Part shown: positions 46,985 to 55,521 of the stretch, in pieces
Layout: each line of letters starts with the position of its first letter
How positions within the stretch are numbered: the stretch's first letter is position 1
Assembly (NCBI GenBank): GCA_016793885.1
Contig: JAEUHE010000178.1
Coordinates: 1 to 64,000 of the forward strand
Source: Verrucomicrobiales bacterium
GTDB taxonomy: Bacteria; Verrucomicrobiota; Verrucomicrobiia; Limisphaerales; UBA11320
Direction: 5' to 3'
Length of the DNA: 64,000 nt
The notes under the pieces: model-generated
Database searches by the model: none
Told to the model about the DNA's origin: nothing
Seen by the model: only the letters and a program-made list of their open reading frames with translations
Program-made: the position numbers and the translations under genes

Positions 46985-47934
46985 TGCTTGAAGCTAGCAT
47001 TGTAACGAAGAATGGTACCGGGGCTCCCATCAACCGCCTCGGCTCCTCCTGTGTTTGGCGTCCCCAAACCACCTTTGGTTCCTCCGCTCACAAGGAACGG
47101 AGTCGCGACCGCGGATGAGAACCAGCTGTACACCGCATAGATGACACCTCCACCGCCTCCTCCACCGCCGGCACCACCTTTGCCTGTTCCCACGGACACA
47201 CTTCCACCCGCTCCACCATCCCCACCCATCGCCCGAATTTGTCCGCCGGTCAGCAACTGAAGACGTTGAGCGAAGATCATGATCACCCTCCCCCCACCAC
47301 CACCTCCTCCAGCGGCAACGTTTCCGGGAGCCCCGAGGCCAGATCCTCCTCCTCCGGCACCGGCACCGCCGGTCAAGGGAGTTCCCAGAGAGAACAAAGA
47401 CGGGCTCAAGGATCGAAACGGCCTGGCGGTGGCGACGCCAGGGCTTCCGCTAGTGCCCCCCGGGCCTCCACCAGTTCCACCTGCGCCACCCCCTGCGGTG
47501 CTACTCATCGATGTTACATTGCCACCGGGGGATCCGGAAACTCCCGCTCCAGCCGAGCCAGTGCCACCAGCTCCGCCTGCCCCAGAGCTACCCAAATCAC
47601 CGGCGGGAGCGGCAAGCCCTCCGCTTCCGCTCGTCCCACCTGAACCTCCGCCCACTCCGTTTCCACCGTTATTTGAGACGAAAGTCGCAATAGAAAGCGT
47701 TCCGGTGCAGAAGATGCGAAATCCCGCCGTGTTCAACGCGCCGGCTCCAGTCAGCGTGAGGTTGCGGGCGAAGACGGAACGGGTCAGGGTGTAAGGGCCC
47801 ATGCCACTCACCCAAGTCGGCCCAGTGCCCGTATTCAACGTCACATCTCCATCCGAACCATCGCCGAACATCCCAGGTTCCAATGGCGCGGCGATCAGAT
47901 CCGTCACAATGCCGGAAGAGTTGATTAATTTCAT
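46975..47934 (-). CDS. Glycine-rich tail-fibre-like structural protein
   Basis: 319 residues. The N-terminal 90 residues have the pattern FGDGSDGDVTLNTG...LTLTGAGALNTAGFRIFCTG, a style seen in glycine-rich phage tail-fibre or adhesin proteins. Residues about 90-270 are a glycine/serine/alanine-rich repeat region, interrupted by GGGRVIMIFAQRLQLLTGGQ. The C-terminus (TILRYNASFKQWE) is more ordinary. No signal peptide. Its ATG shares one base with the preceding gene's TAA (TAATG). A fibrous or surface structural role is inferred from composition and context only. Confidence 0.7.
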   Translation of the reverse strand: MKLINSSGIVTDLIAAPLEPGMFGDGSDGDVTLNTGTGPTWVSGMGPYTLTRSVFARNLTLTGAGALNTAGFRIFCTGTLSIATFVSNNGGNGVGGGSGGTSGSGGLAAPAGDLGSSGAGGAGGTGSAGAGVSGSPGGNVTSMSSTAGGGAGGTGGGPGGTSGSPGVATARPFRSLSPSLFSLGTPLTGGAGAGGGGSGLGAPGNVAAGGGGGGGRVIMIFAQRLQLLTGGQIRAMGGDGGAGGSVSVGTGKGGAGGGGGGGGVIYAVYSWFSSAVATPFLVSGGTKGGLGTPNTGGAEAVDGSPGTILRYNASFKQWE

Positions 47935-48341
47935 TATTGATCCCTTTCGGCTCCATTGACGACGCAGTCGATCCCGGTGGCCACGCCGGTCCCTCCGGCG
48001 AATTCGAAGATTAGATAGTCTGTGCCTGCGGTCGCATCTCCGCTCATCACAACCTCGGTGTCGAGCACGATCTGTTGATTCGCCGGCACCCGCAGGTCGG
48101 GTGGCGCAATTCTGAAGAAAAGAGTGTTCGTGCCGGTAACATCTCCGATGGCGGGCGCACTCGTCTTTCTACCCACATAGATGCCCTTGATCGTACCATC
48201 CGTCGCAGAGTAGTTGGTGAGCACGATCGATTTTAGAAGCGCTGCCTTGGCAGTGGCCACGCTGTATGGGTTGGCTGCTAGTGCTGGCCCGGCTGCTGAA
48301 GCAATTTTAGCCCTATAGAGAGGTTTGAGTATTAATGCCAT
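47934..48341 (-). CDS. Small virion-like beta protein
   Basis: 135 residues with no signal peptide. The order 'LLKSIVLTNYSATDGTIKGIYVG...FFRIAPPDLRVPANQQIVLDTEVVMSGD' recalls small phage structural proteins in which 'LTN' and 'LP(A/P)N...VLDTE' landmarks delimit a beta-sandwich. This is pattern recall, not a database match. It is followed by the glycine-rich gene with a one-base overlap and preceded by a 109-base gap after the 542-residue beta-helix gene. Confidence 0.65.
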   Translation of the reverse strand: MALILKPLYRAKIASAAGPALAANPYSVATAKAALLKSIVLTNYSATDGTIKGIYVGRKTSAPAIGDVTGTNTLFFRIAPPDLRVPANQQIVLDTEVVMSGDATAGTDYLIFEFAGGTGVATGIDCVVNGAERDQ

Positions 48342-48450
48342 GTGTGTCCTTCGCCCTGGTTTTCGTCCGTGTTTGGTTTGTGCTACTGCAGTGTACTCAG
48401 CCTAAACGCCTTTCCAGCGCCGGAGTTAAGCACACCTAAATGCATATCGA

Positions 48451-50079
48451 TCACTGTTCCCAGTATGCCATCACAAAGGCATCCTCCGTGAGGGTCGCCA
48501 GTTCATCGTACTTTTTCGCTGTCTCTGCGTTGTAACCTTGGACCAATAGGCCCAGAGGAGTGAGGTCATTGAAGTAGGTAGCCGCGCCACACCGGGAATT
48601 CCTCAAGGGATTCGCGGGGGCGCAGTCTACTACATTATTCTGGACCTGAAGATTCTTCGCTCCTCGCACATCGCTGCAAAAGCCCAGATTCGTGGACTTA
48701 AACACTCCGTCCACATACCGAACCTTATTGTTACGGAAAATGATGTCCCCATGGGCGTAATCAGGGCGCTCGACGTAAGGAGTTCCGCCCCCGTTGTTGT
48801 CATCAACCTGAAAAGCCACACCAACCAAGGAAACACTGGGGGCCACTTCGATGGTGTTACCTTCCACGGTGGCCCTTCCAACACTGAGCAACTTCTTCAC
48901 GGAGGTGATCGTCGTCGCAGGCGGACTCGCCACCTTGGTCACAATCTCGAAAGTGGTCGCAGTTACATTCTGGATGGCGTACACGCCCGTGACACTCGCT
49001 TGGTTCGTCGCTAAAGCGACTCGATCACCAGCCCCAAGATAGGCCATTCCTCCGGTGTTTAGTCCGTTCACGGTACCAACGGATCCCACCCAGCTTATCG
49101 TTGGAGTTCCGGTCAATGCGGAGGAGGCCTGCCCCAGGTCGAAGAAAGGCCCGCAGGCGACGTTTTTGAAGAAGTTGTTTCGCACGATGATGTCGCGAAC
49201 GCTGCGCTGATCTTGAAATGGACCGGCGATGTCCGTGTTATAAACTTGGTTACCCTCAACGACTCCCCCTCGACACCATCCCATCGCGAGCCCTCGAAAT
49301 TTCGCGGTCGCTGGATCCGGGTCGGGCGTGGTTACGCCGCAATCCACATAACAGTTCCGAATAAATGGACTCTTGGCATGCAATTCCTTGGGAAAGCCGA
49401 TGTTGTCGTGGCCTCCGACATTGATGATGGTGACTTTTCCTCCCGCGACTATCGTTCCGGGGGTGATCGCGTAACAATCTTCAATCCCTGTGTTAACAGC
49501 TTCCAGAGCGTTCGGAGTCGCGTTGGGGATCGCTGTGATCAGGGAAAACACATAGCACTGCTTGGTGGAATCACGGGTTCCCCAGTTGGTAGCGCGTACC
49601 CGACGGATCCGAGCGTGGCTTCCCATGATGCGAATAGCTCCATAGGCAGACGTCGCGGCAATGTTCGATCCACAATCGATTTCCAAGTCTGAAATCTCAA
49701 ATGCATCCACCGGTGCCACCGCCAGATTTGCCGTGGCCAGATCATGCCCCACCACAAAATACTGCACCCCGTTCTGCGTAACCCCGCTCAACTGAAGCTT
49801 CGTGACCGCTACCCCTGAGCCCAAGATTTTCATCCCCGGCTTCGCTTGCCATCCTCCAGCGACTCCATCCGCATAGCCTTTGGTGGTGAAGACCCCCGGC
49901 CCCAGCCGAATCATGAGATTCGCGGTGGCGGCGAATTGGTTCATGATCCCATCGAATTTTCCCGCCCCACCGTCAAACGGATCGTTCGCGGTTCCTGAAC
50001 CTTTCTGACGGTCTGCTCTATCAGCTATCCATATTTGAAAAGGGGCCGGATCGAGAAGAAGCGCATCAAGCAGAGACAT
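48451..50079 (-). CDS. Beta-helix protein without signal peptide (paralogue A)
   Basis: 542 residues, likely a right-handed parallel beta-helix of the pectate-lyase/tailspike type. It begins MSLLDALLLD and has KGSGTANDPFDG near 26-37, a motif that in such proteins precedes the helix. It shares with the 811-residue neighbour a series of landmarks: ILGSG (86-90), ISDLEIDCG (129-137), GSHARIRRVRATNWGT (153-168) and RNCYVDC (241-247). A single 'GDRVAL...GVYAIQNVTATTFEI' module interrupts the helix near 345-385. The start codon overlaps the 3' end of the PEP-CTERM gene by 14 bases. No catalytic residues could be assigned. Confidence 0.75.
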   Translation of the reverse strand: MSLLDALLLDPAPFQIWIADRADRQKGSGTANDPFDGGAGKFDGIMNQFAATANLMIRLGPGVFTTKGYADGVAGGWQAKPGMKILGSGVAVTKLQLSGVTQNGVQYFVVGHDLATANLAVAPVDAFEISDLEIDCGSNIAATSAYGAIRIMGSHARIRRVRATNWGTRDSTKQCYVFSLITAIPNATPNALEAVNTGIEDCYAITPGTIVAGGKVTIINVGGHDNIGFPKELHAKSPFIRNCYVDCGVTTPDPDPATAKFRGLAMGWCRGGVVEGNQVYNTDIAGPFQDQRSVRDIIVRNNFFKNVACGPFFDLGQASSALTGTPTISWVGSVGTVNGLNTGGMAYLGAGDRVALATNQASVTGVYAIQNVTATTFEIVTKVASPPATTITSVKKLLSVGRATVEGNTIEVAPSVSLVGVAFQVDDNNGGGTPYVERPDYAHGDIIFRNNKVRYVDGVFKSTNLGFCSDVRGAKNLQVQNNVVDCAPANPLRNSRCGAATYFNDLTPLGLLVQGYNAETAKKYDELATLTEDAFVMAYWEQ

Positions 50080-50845
50080 TTTTCGTGTGTTCTTGGTTTC
50101 GTTTCGAACGTCGGAACAACCACGCGAGCGACCCGCTCGCGAGAAGGAACAGAGGGACGGAAGAAGGCTCAGGGATCGAATGGTAGTGGAAAAGAGTTAC
50201 AAACCCTTTCGTGCTGACCACTCCGCTAGTCGGGATCTCGCCGGTTTCACTGAATCCGCTCACCGTCGCGACGGAGTCCCCTAATACATTTTCCGCGTCC
50301 ATTGAGGAGGTTTGGATGCCTTGGAAACAGGTAATATCAACGAGCAGGTTCCCTTTCGAGGGATCATAGAAGAATGGTCTCGCATAGAACGTCAGACTAG
50401 TACCAAAGCTTCCGGGCTCCTGGCCAGACGGCCGCGATGTATAGAAGGACACCTTATCAGTTTTATCGACTCCTATCGTTCGATCCCGTCCCACGTTCAG
50501 CTCGAACGAACTGCTCAAGCTATCCACAGCCACACTCGTGATCGAAAGCTCGATCTGAATCCCAGTGCCGTTGTAGCTGGTGTTCCTCCCGAACCGTTCA
50601 TCAGCCCGAAACGCGATCTCATCGATCCAAACCCCGCCCTTGGGAAGGAACGAGAAGTACGAGGCGTCGTAGATCTGTTGAACACGGCCGGTAAACCCAT
50701 CAGGCACGAAGACTGTTCCGTCGTCATTCCCGTGGCGTGTCCGCAGTTCTTCATTCGGAGATACCGCTACTTCAGACCGCTCAAGCGCTCCGACCGAGCT
50801 GACAAAGGAAAGTGTGATCAGAGTAGATAAAAAAACGAATTGCAT
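50066..50845 (-). CDS. PEP-CTERM sorting-domain protein
   Basis: 259 residues. An N-terminal signal peptide (MQFVFLSTLITLSFVSSVGA) precedes a beta-rich body of about 190 residues, probably a choice-of-anchor-type domain. The C-terminus has the full exosortase-type sorting signal: PEPSSVPLF, a hydrophobic helix, then RRSKR. The family of the body is unknown. It is the only protein of the seven-gene unit with a recognisable export route, lying between the two beta-helix genes with an 11-base gap upstream and a 14-base overlap downstream. Processing would require an exosortase encoded elsewhere. Confidence 0.85.
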   Translation of the reverse strand: MQFVFLSTLITLSFVSSVGALERSEVAVSPNEELRTRHGNDDGTVFVPDGFTGRVQQIYDASYFSFLPKGGVWIDEIAFRADERFGRNTSYNGTGIQIELSITSVAVDSLSSSFELNVGRDRTIGVDKTDKVSFYTSRPSGQEPGSFGTSLTFYARPFFYDPSKGNLLVDITCFQGIQTSSMDAENVLGDSVATVSGFSETGEIPTSGVVSTKGFVTLFHYHSIPEPSSVPLFLLASGSLAWLFRRSKRNQEHTKNVSA

Positions 50846-50856
50846 AGGATCGATTG

Positions 50857-53292
50857 TTAAAAAAGCGCCATCATTACTACGTCCTCGATTTGGGAACTCA
50901 ACTCATCAACGCGTTTCGGGGGCACTAACGGTGTGACATCCGTCTCCGGGACAAGAACTCCGCTCATGCGCTGGTTGTTAAAAGAAAAAACATTTATCGA
51001 GTTGAGATGTTCCAGAGGGGTAGGCGATTCCACATCTACCAGGTTTTCTTGGACCAAAAGGCCGTTTACTCCCTTAACCCGAGTTCCTTTGGAGACGTCG
51101 CTCGTAGATACTTTCCCATCGACATGCCGAATCAGGTTTTCGCGAATGATCCATTGATTGAAAAGAAACGGAGCAACTACTAGCTCACCGTCGCCGAGCG
51201 CCCCGCGAGGAAAGATCCCCGAATTCAGATCGACAGAATACAAATCAAACTGGTTACGCTCGATCACCAGACGACGGGTATCCCAACGACCAGAAAACTC
51301 TATGGGATCGGTGCCGCTCGGAGGATCAGCAGGCCCGCCTGGATTGGCGGTCATCCGATAACGGAATTTCGTATTCGAGGGAACATCCTCCACTAGGAAA
51401 TTGCCGTTATAAGGATTGTTGGTAGGCGGAACAGCACTGGTCCTTGCTCCTTGGACAAAGACGATATTTCCGATGGAAAGGTTATGTGTAGTTCCAGCCG
51501 CTACTGTAAATTCAGCTAGGAAGGGATCCCCACTTACCTGGACGATGCCGCTAGCTTTGGCCAACGTGTCTTGCCCACCCACCCCAAAGTTCATCCAAAC
51601 GCCATACTGACAGTCCGAGTAATAGCCATCTCGAACCAAGGTGTCCCGACTCACCCCGGTATCGTTGTAGATCGGAATGGTGCAATCAAACGCGCTGTTC
51701 GATTCGACCGTTGATCCCGTTCCCCCGATGGCTTCCGGACTGTGATAGTCCACGCCAAGAGTCTTGGTGTTGCCAAACCCCGGAGTTGGAAAAGGAGATG
51801 GTGGGAAGACCATTTTGCAAGTGACTTTGATATCACTGACCCTGAGCACCACGCGAAACGAGGAGTTGTAGGGATGCGACTTCGTGGGATCGGTGGGGTT
51901 ACTGACACCCGAGATCACTACATTATCCCCCGCCACGCGGTTGTGAGGGCTTTTCGTCGTGACGTCGAAGAGTCCCGAGGCGTTTGGGGGTGTCGTGATC
52001 GCCGTGATTTCCACTCGCTGGGTTGAGAATCCCGTCGGATAGCGACAATCCGCATAGCACCGGCGAACCACCGCGCCGTTCCCAGTGCTTTTCAACGAGC
52101 TGGATGGAGCGTTCTCAATCGGGCTGGCGATCATCAGCGTCGATTCGTGGAACGGATTGCTGCCTGGCTTCTCCACCATACAATCCGAGATAACCAAGTT
52201 CTTGCTGACGTCACTCCACCCATGGAGCGCCATCACGAAACACTCCGGGAAAGACTGAGTGCCGAACCGTGTCGCACGAATCCTGCGCAGTCGGTTGTGA
52301 CTCCCCCTCAATGGGCCCGTCGCACCCGTGGTGACCGGCGCAAAGTAGCCTTCGTAAGGGATGGGCTGATCGGGAAGATTGCAGTCCACGCTGAAATCGG
52401 ACGCGCTAAAGCCTAGCAGCTCTTTGAAGCTGCCGAGCGCGGTCGTCATCGTAATCTGGTCGACCGCCATCTCGAGTTTTACCGAAGTGGTTTCGATGCC
52501 TGAGCCTAGGATCGTTTGGCCCGACTTTACCGAGCATCCGACGTAGAGTTTATCCGTATCGCTCGGATCGGAAACATAGACCGAACAGAGACCACGCGTA
52601 CGGATAGGATTATTGGGAGCGGCAACACCCAGCTGAATCAGGCTGTTCGCTGGCACGCGGGTCAACGCAGCGTCGAATCGGTGCTGCAGCCTTGCGAAGG
52701 TCATGGAACTCCCCGCTGCAGCTATCGGTTTGCCAGGGAGCAGGTAATGAAACGCATTGGAGCTGATACCGAGAGCCACGAAAGAACCATTGTAGGCAGC
52801 ATCTGCGGCCCCGGTCACGCTCACCGCGTCGAACTCCACCAGACCGTGAGCCGCAGCCGTTGCGGCCGCAACCGGCCAGAAAAGCCGAACCACGATCGGT
52901 GAGGTTGGAAAGCCACTGGTTCTCTCAGATCTAAACGAGCACAAGCCGGACGCAGGAGCCGTTGGATCTGCCGCCAGGAGAAAGGAAAACGCGCGGGCAG
53001 AGATTTTTGTGATCGAGAAGGAAGCCGTGTAAGGACCTGCACTGGGTCCTCTTTCCAAGGTAATGAGAACGGTCTCGCCGCTATTGTAGGGGTGATCGGA
53101 ACCCGTGATAGCGATCACCAATTTAACGTCAAAAGACAATCCCGAAAGCGGCTGAGTTAAACCCGCAACTACACTTGAATCCCAGGGGTCAGAGAGTGTA
53201 CCCGAACCGAAAAGGTGATCCGACCGGGCCGCCACATATCGATCCTTCGGGTCCGAATACTCGTCCAACAGCAATGCGTCGAAGAGAGACAT
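50857..53292 (-). CDS. Beta-helix protein without signal peptide (paralogue B)
   Basis: 811 residues. MSLFDALLLD and FGSGTLSDPWDS (28-39) mirror paralogue A. Further parallels are ILGSGIETT (261-269), ASDFSVDCN (297-305), GSHNRLRRIRATRFGT (330-345) and RRCYADC (410-416). The extra length comes from inserted modules of about 45-55 residues with the pattern 'H..GD.V.I.GA...YNG.F.V..V....F.Y', clear near 148-195, 450-500 and 602-660, and weaker near 58-116. Similar modules occur in phage tail proteins. No signal peptide. It is the first gene of the unit; a promoter should lie in 53293-53500. Confidence 0.75.
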   Translation of the reverse strand: MSLFDALLLDEYSDPKDRYVAARSDHLFGSGTLSDPWDSSVVAGLTQPLSGLSFDVKLVIAITGSDHPYNSGETVLITLERGPSAGPYTASFSITKISARAFSFLLAADPTAPASGLCSFRSERTSGFPTSPIVVRLFWPVAAATAAAHGLVEFDAVSVTGAADAAYNGSFVALGISSNAFHYLLPGKPIAAAGSSMTFARLQHRFDAALTRVPANSLIQLGVAAPNNPIRTRGLCSVYVSDPSDTDKLYVGCSVKSGQTILGSGIETTSVKLEMAVDQITMTTALGSFKELLGFSASDFSVDCNLPDQPIPYEGYFAPVTTGATGPLRGSHNRLRRIRATRFGTQSFPECFVMALHGWSDVSKNLVISDCMVEKPGSNPFHESTLMIASPIENAPSSSLKSTGNGAVVRRCYADCRYPTGFSTQRVEITAITTPPNASGLFDVTTKSPHNRVAGDNVVISGVSNPTDPTKSHPYNSSFRVVLRVSDIKVTCKMVFPPSPFPTPGFGNTKTLGVDYHSPEAIGGTGSTVESNSAFDCTIPIYNDTGVSRDTLVRDGYYSDCQYGVWMNFGVGGQDTLAKASGIVQVSGDPFLAEFTVAAGTTHNLSIGNIVFVQGARTSAVPPTNNPYNGNFLVEDVPSNTKFRYRMTANPGGPADPPSGTDPIEFSGRWDTRRLVIERNQFDLYSVDLNSGIFPRGALGDGELVVAPFLFNQWIIRENLIRHVDGKVSTSDVSKGTRVKGVNGLLVQENLVDVESPTPLEHLNSINVFSFNNQRMSGVLVPETDVTPLVPPKRVDELSSQIEDVVMMALF

Positions 53293-53887
53293 GAAGGTGC
53301 GTGCGTGGAGGTTAGAGGTTCATCCGGGCACAACTTGGGTTGAAGGATGAAGAGGAACCAAATTCCATCGTTGAGACGGACTTTGGGCACAACATAGGAA
53401 CGAGGAAGTTAGACGAACGAGCCGACGAGCCGACGAGCCGACTCAGACGACCTGATCGCAATCGACATTGGGTTGTAGCTCCTCATGGGTTCTCTGCCCT
53501 TCTTGGCGTGGCTTGTTGTGAAGGCAATATCCTCCGAACTTATCCAGAGTCAACTGGGAATTTGCAAATTTCTATTTTTGTGTTCGTCGGCGGTCGGGCA
53601 TTTGAACCGACCCCTTGCCCTTCGCAGGAACGCCCCGAGGTGTGGCCCACGGAGCACACAGATCACACGGAGGGGACCAGCGAAGGCAGTGATGAGTGGT
53701 AGTGAGTGACGAGTGATGAGTTGGAGTTGCCGAAGGGGACTCGTCCGGGGACGGACGATGGTACAAGGGGATGGCGGGGGCGATTACGATTACGGCAGGG
53801 TACGGGAACACGCGAGCGCTCCCAGGCTTCCTCGTCACTCGTCACTCGTCACTCGTCACTCGTCACTCATCACTCATCACTCATCAC
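53293..53887. other. Repeat-bearing gap upstream of the seven-gene unit
   Basis: 595 bases without a supported gene. It contains tandem GACGAGCC-like units at about 53417-53441, TGAGTGA-type units on the opposite sense at about 53688-53722, a short GATTAC pair near 53784-53796 and the heptamer array at 53831-53890. The promoter of the operon is expected near the 53300 end. Confidence 0.6.
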
Positions 53888-53890
53888 TCA
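53831..53890. repeat. Heptamer array, five CTCGTCA and three CTCATCA units
   Basis: Eight uninterrupted 7-base units run into the stop codon of the pseudouridine synthase gene. The change from CTCGTCA to CTCATCA occurs once, consistent with amplification after a point change. Related CACTCRTCA sequences occur at about 37338-37372. Confidence 0.9.
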
Positions 53891-54664
53891 GACCACTCCA
53901 GCCTTGAACCCAAATCGTGACAGAAACTCGGCCGTCGGCGCCTTGATCTTCACGCGCCGACCATCGAACGGATTCTCGTATTCCAGTTCGATGGAACGCA
54001 GACCCAACGGCGGCGGGGCATGCTTCACAAAGGGGGCCGTCCCATAGACCGTGTCCCCCACGACGGGCAATCCCGCCCCGGCGGCATGCACGCGAATCTG
54101 ATGCGTACGCCCGGTGATCGGATGCGCCTGAAGCAGCGAAATCCGATCCAACGTGGCCAGCAAACTGAAATGCGTCTCGGCCGGCTTGCCCAGCTTGGAA
54201 TCAATCACCATGCGACCGATCTGACGCGGGTCGGGGGAGATCGGCTGTTTGGAGATCCATTCCGACTTGGTCGGAACGCCCTCCACGACCACCAAGTAAG
54301 TCTTCTCCATTCGACGCGACTCAAACAGCGAGGTGAACGGGCGCAAGGCACCCTGGCTCTTCACCATCAGCAGAATCCCGGTGGTCTCGGCATCCAGTCG
54401 ATGCACATTCTGAAGGAACTTGAGATTGCGGGACCGAGCCCAGAAATCCTTCGCCGCGATGCTTGAAAGGATCGCGGCCTGCAGGTTGCGATCCGTCTTC
54501 TGCCAACTCACCGGCACCAACATCCAGCCGGGCGGCTTGTCAATCGCCATGACCGAACGGTCCTCGTACAGGATGGGTATTTGCTCCCCGTCCCCCAGTT
54601 CAATGTAATTCGTCTTCGCCAAGGGAGGGAGAGTCGTCAATTGGGACGAGAAAGTCGCGAACAA
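53888..54664 (-). CDS. RluA-family pseudouridine synthase
   Basis: 258 residues. Converts specific uridines in rRNA or tRNA to pseudouridine. Catalytic Asp91 lies in HRLDAETTG, the RluA-family signature. IDKPPGWMLVP and the later GRTHQIRVH and GDTVYG motifs fit the family. No S4 RNA-binding domain is present at the N-terminus, so it belongs to the shorter RluA/TruC-like group; target specificity cannot be assigned. It is divergent from engB with an 18-base gap, so the two promoters must overlap the neighbouring genes. Confidence 0.92.
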   Translation of the reverse strand: MFATFSSQLTTLPPLAKTNYIELGDGEQIPILYEDRSVMAIDKPPGWMLVPVSWQKTDRNLQAAILSSIAAKDFWARSRNLKFLQNVHRLDAETTGILLMVKSQGALRPFTSLFESRRMEKTYLVVVEGVPTKSEWISKQPISPDPRQIGRMVIDSKLGKPAETHFSLLATLDRISLLQAHPITGRTHQIRVHAAGAGLPVVGDTVYGTAPFVKHAPPPLGLRSIELEYENPFDGRRVKIKAPTAEFLSRFGFKAGVV

Positions 54665-54682
54665 AAATGGTAGTATCCTCCC

Positions 54683-55471
54683 ATGGCTGTTCGTGCCACT
54701 CTGTTGACCGAGTTTGAGACTGTGAATATAACATCTGCCATTTTTGATCGAAGCGCGCCCGACCTGTTGTCCTGCCCGGACGAATCCCTGCCGGAGTTTG
54801 CGTTCATCGGACGCTCGAACGTGGGCAAATCGTCCTTGCTAAACATGCTCGCCGGCAAGAACGGCCTGGCGCGGGTTTCGCCGGTCCCGGGCTTCACCAA
54901 GCTCATCAACTTCTTCACCATGAACAAGCGCTGGCGCCTGGTGGATCTGCCCGGTTATGGCTTCGCCAAGGTTGCCCGGAAGGACAGCGCCCGATTCAAC
55001 CAGGCGGTGGATGAATACCTGCGCAACCGGAGGAACCTCTGCTGCATCTTCGCGCTGATCGATTCCAATATCCCTCCCCAATCCATCGACCTGGAGTTCG
55101 TCGAAGGACTGGCAATCAATCAGCTCCCCTTTGTGCTGGTCTTCACCAAGACCGACGCGTCCAAAGCCACCCGCGTCAAAGCAAACATCGAAGCATTTCA
55201 GTCCCGGATCTCCGAGCTCTTCGAGGAGCTTCCGGCGGTCTTCACCTGCTCGGCGAAGAACAAGCAAGGCCGACAAGAACTGCTGGGCGTCATTGAGGCT
55301 GCGCTCCGCGACGGAGAGACCTCCATCGAGGCCGAGGCAGCCGCGGAAGCCCCAGTCCCCAGCGAAGAGCCACCGCAGGAATCCCGCGCGGCAGATCCCG
55401 CCGAGGAGGATCGAACAGTGACCCTGCGCAAAGCCCAAGTCCGACGACCCAATCCGGCCCGTCCGTGGTGA
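54683..55471 (+). CDS. engB: Ribosome-biogenesis GTPase EngB/YsxC
   Basis: 262-residue GTPase needed for large-subunit assembly. GTP-binding motifs are all present: P-loop GRSNVGKS (43-50), Thr of switch I in PGFTK, G3 DLPG (88-91) followed by YGFAKV, G4 TKTD, and G5 CSAKN. The GTPase domain ends near 205. The remaining 57 residues form an acidic, alanine/glutamate-rich tail ending in basic residues, longer than in most EngB proteins. Confidence 0.95.
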   Translation: MAVRATLLTEFETVNITSAIFDRSAPDLLSCPDESLPEFAFIGRSNVGKSSLLNMLAGKNGLARVSPVPGFTKLINFFTMNKRWRLVDLPGYGFAKVARKDSARFNQAVDEYLRNRRNLCCIFALIDSNIPPQSIDLEFVEGLAINQLPFVLVFTKTDASKATRVKANIEAFQSRISELFEELPAVFTCSAKNKQGRQELLGVIEAALRDGETSIEAEAAAEAPVPSEEPPQESRAADPAEEDRTVTLRKAQVRRPNPARPW

Positions 55472-55483
55472 GCTGACTTGAGC

Positions 55484-55521
55484 GGATTTTGGATTTTAGA
55501 GTTTAGATTTTGGATTTTGGA
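55484..55521. repeat. AT-rich GGATTTT/TAGATTTT direct repeats
   Basis: Several imperfect copies of a 7-8 base T-rich unit lie just after the engB stop. The gap 55472-55661 shows nothing else recognisable. Confidence 0.6.

Noticed and set aside
46975-47934. Long proline-rich frame on the plus strand opposite the glycine-rich gene
   Set aside because: It is the complement of GGN-rich codons. The minus-strand frame has a proper start, is coupled to neighbours and has a non-repetitive N-terminus.
45123-53292. A complete prophage
   Set aside because: The proteins resemble tail-fibre or tailspike parts, but no terminase, portal, capsid, tail-tube, lysis or integrase gene is present, and a GT4 enzyme and PEP-CTERM protein are integral to the operon.
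53831-53890. Short regular repeats that might suggest a CRISPR array
   Set aside because: Units are seven bases and contiguous, without unique spacers, and no cas genes are present. It is a simple tandem repeat.
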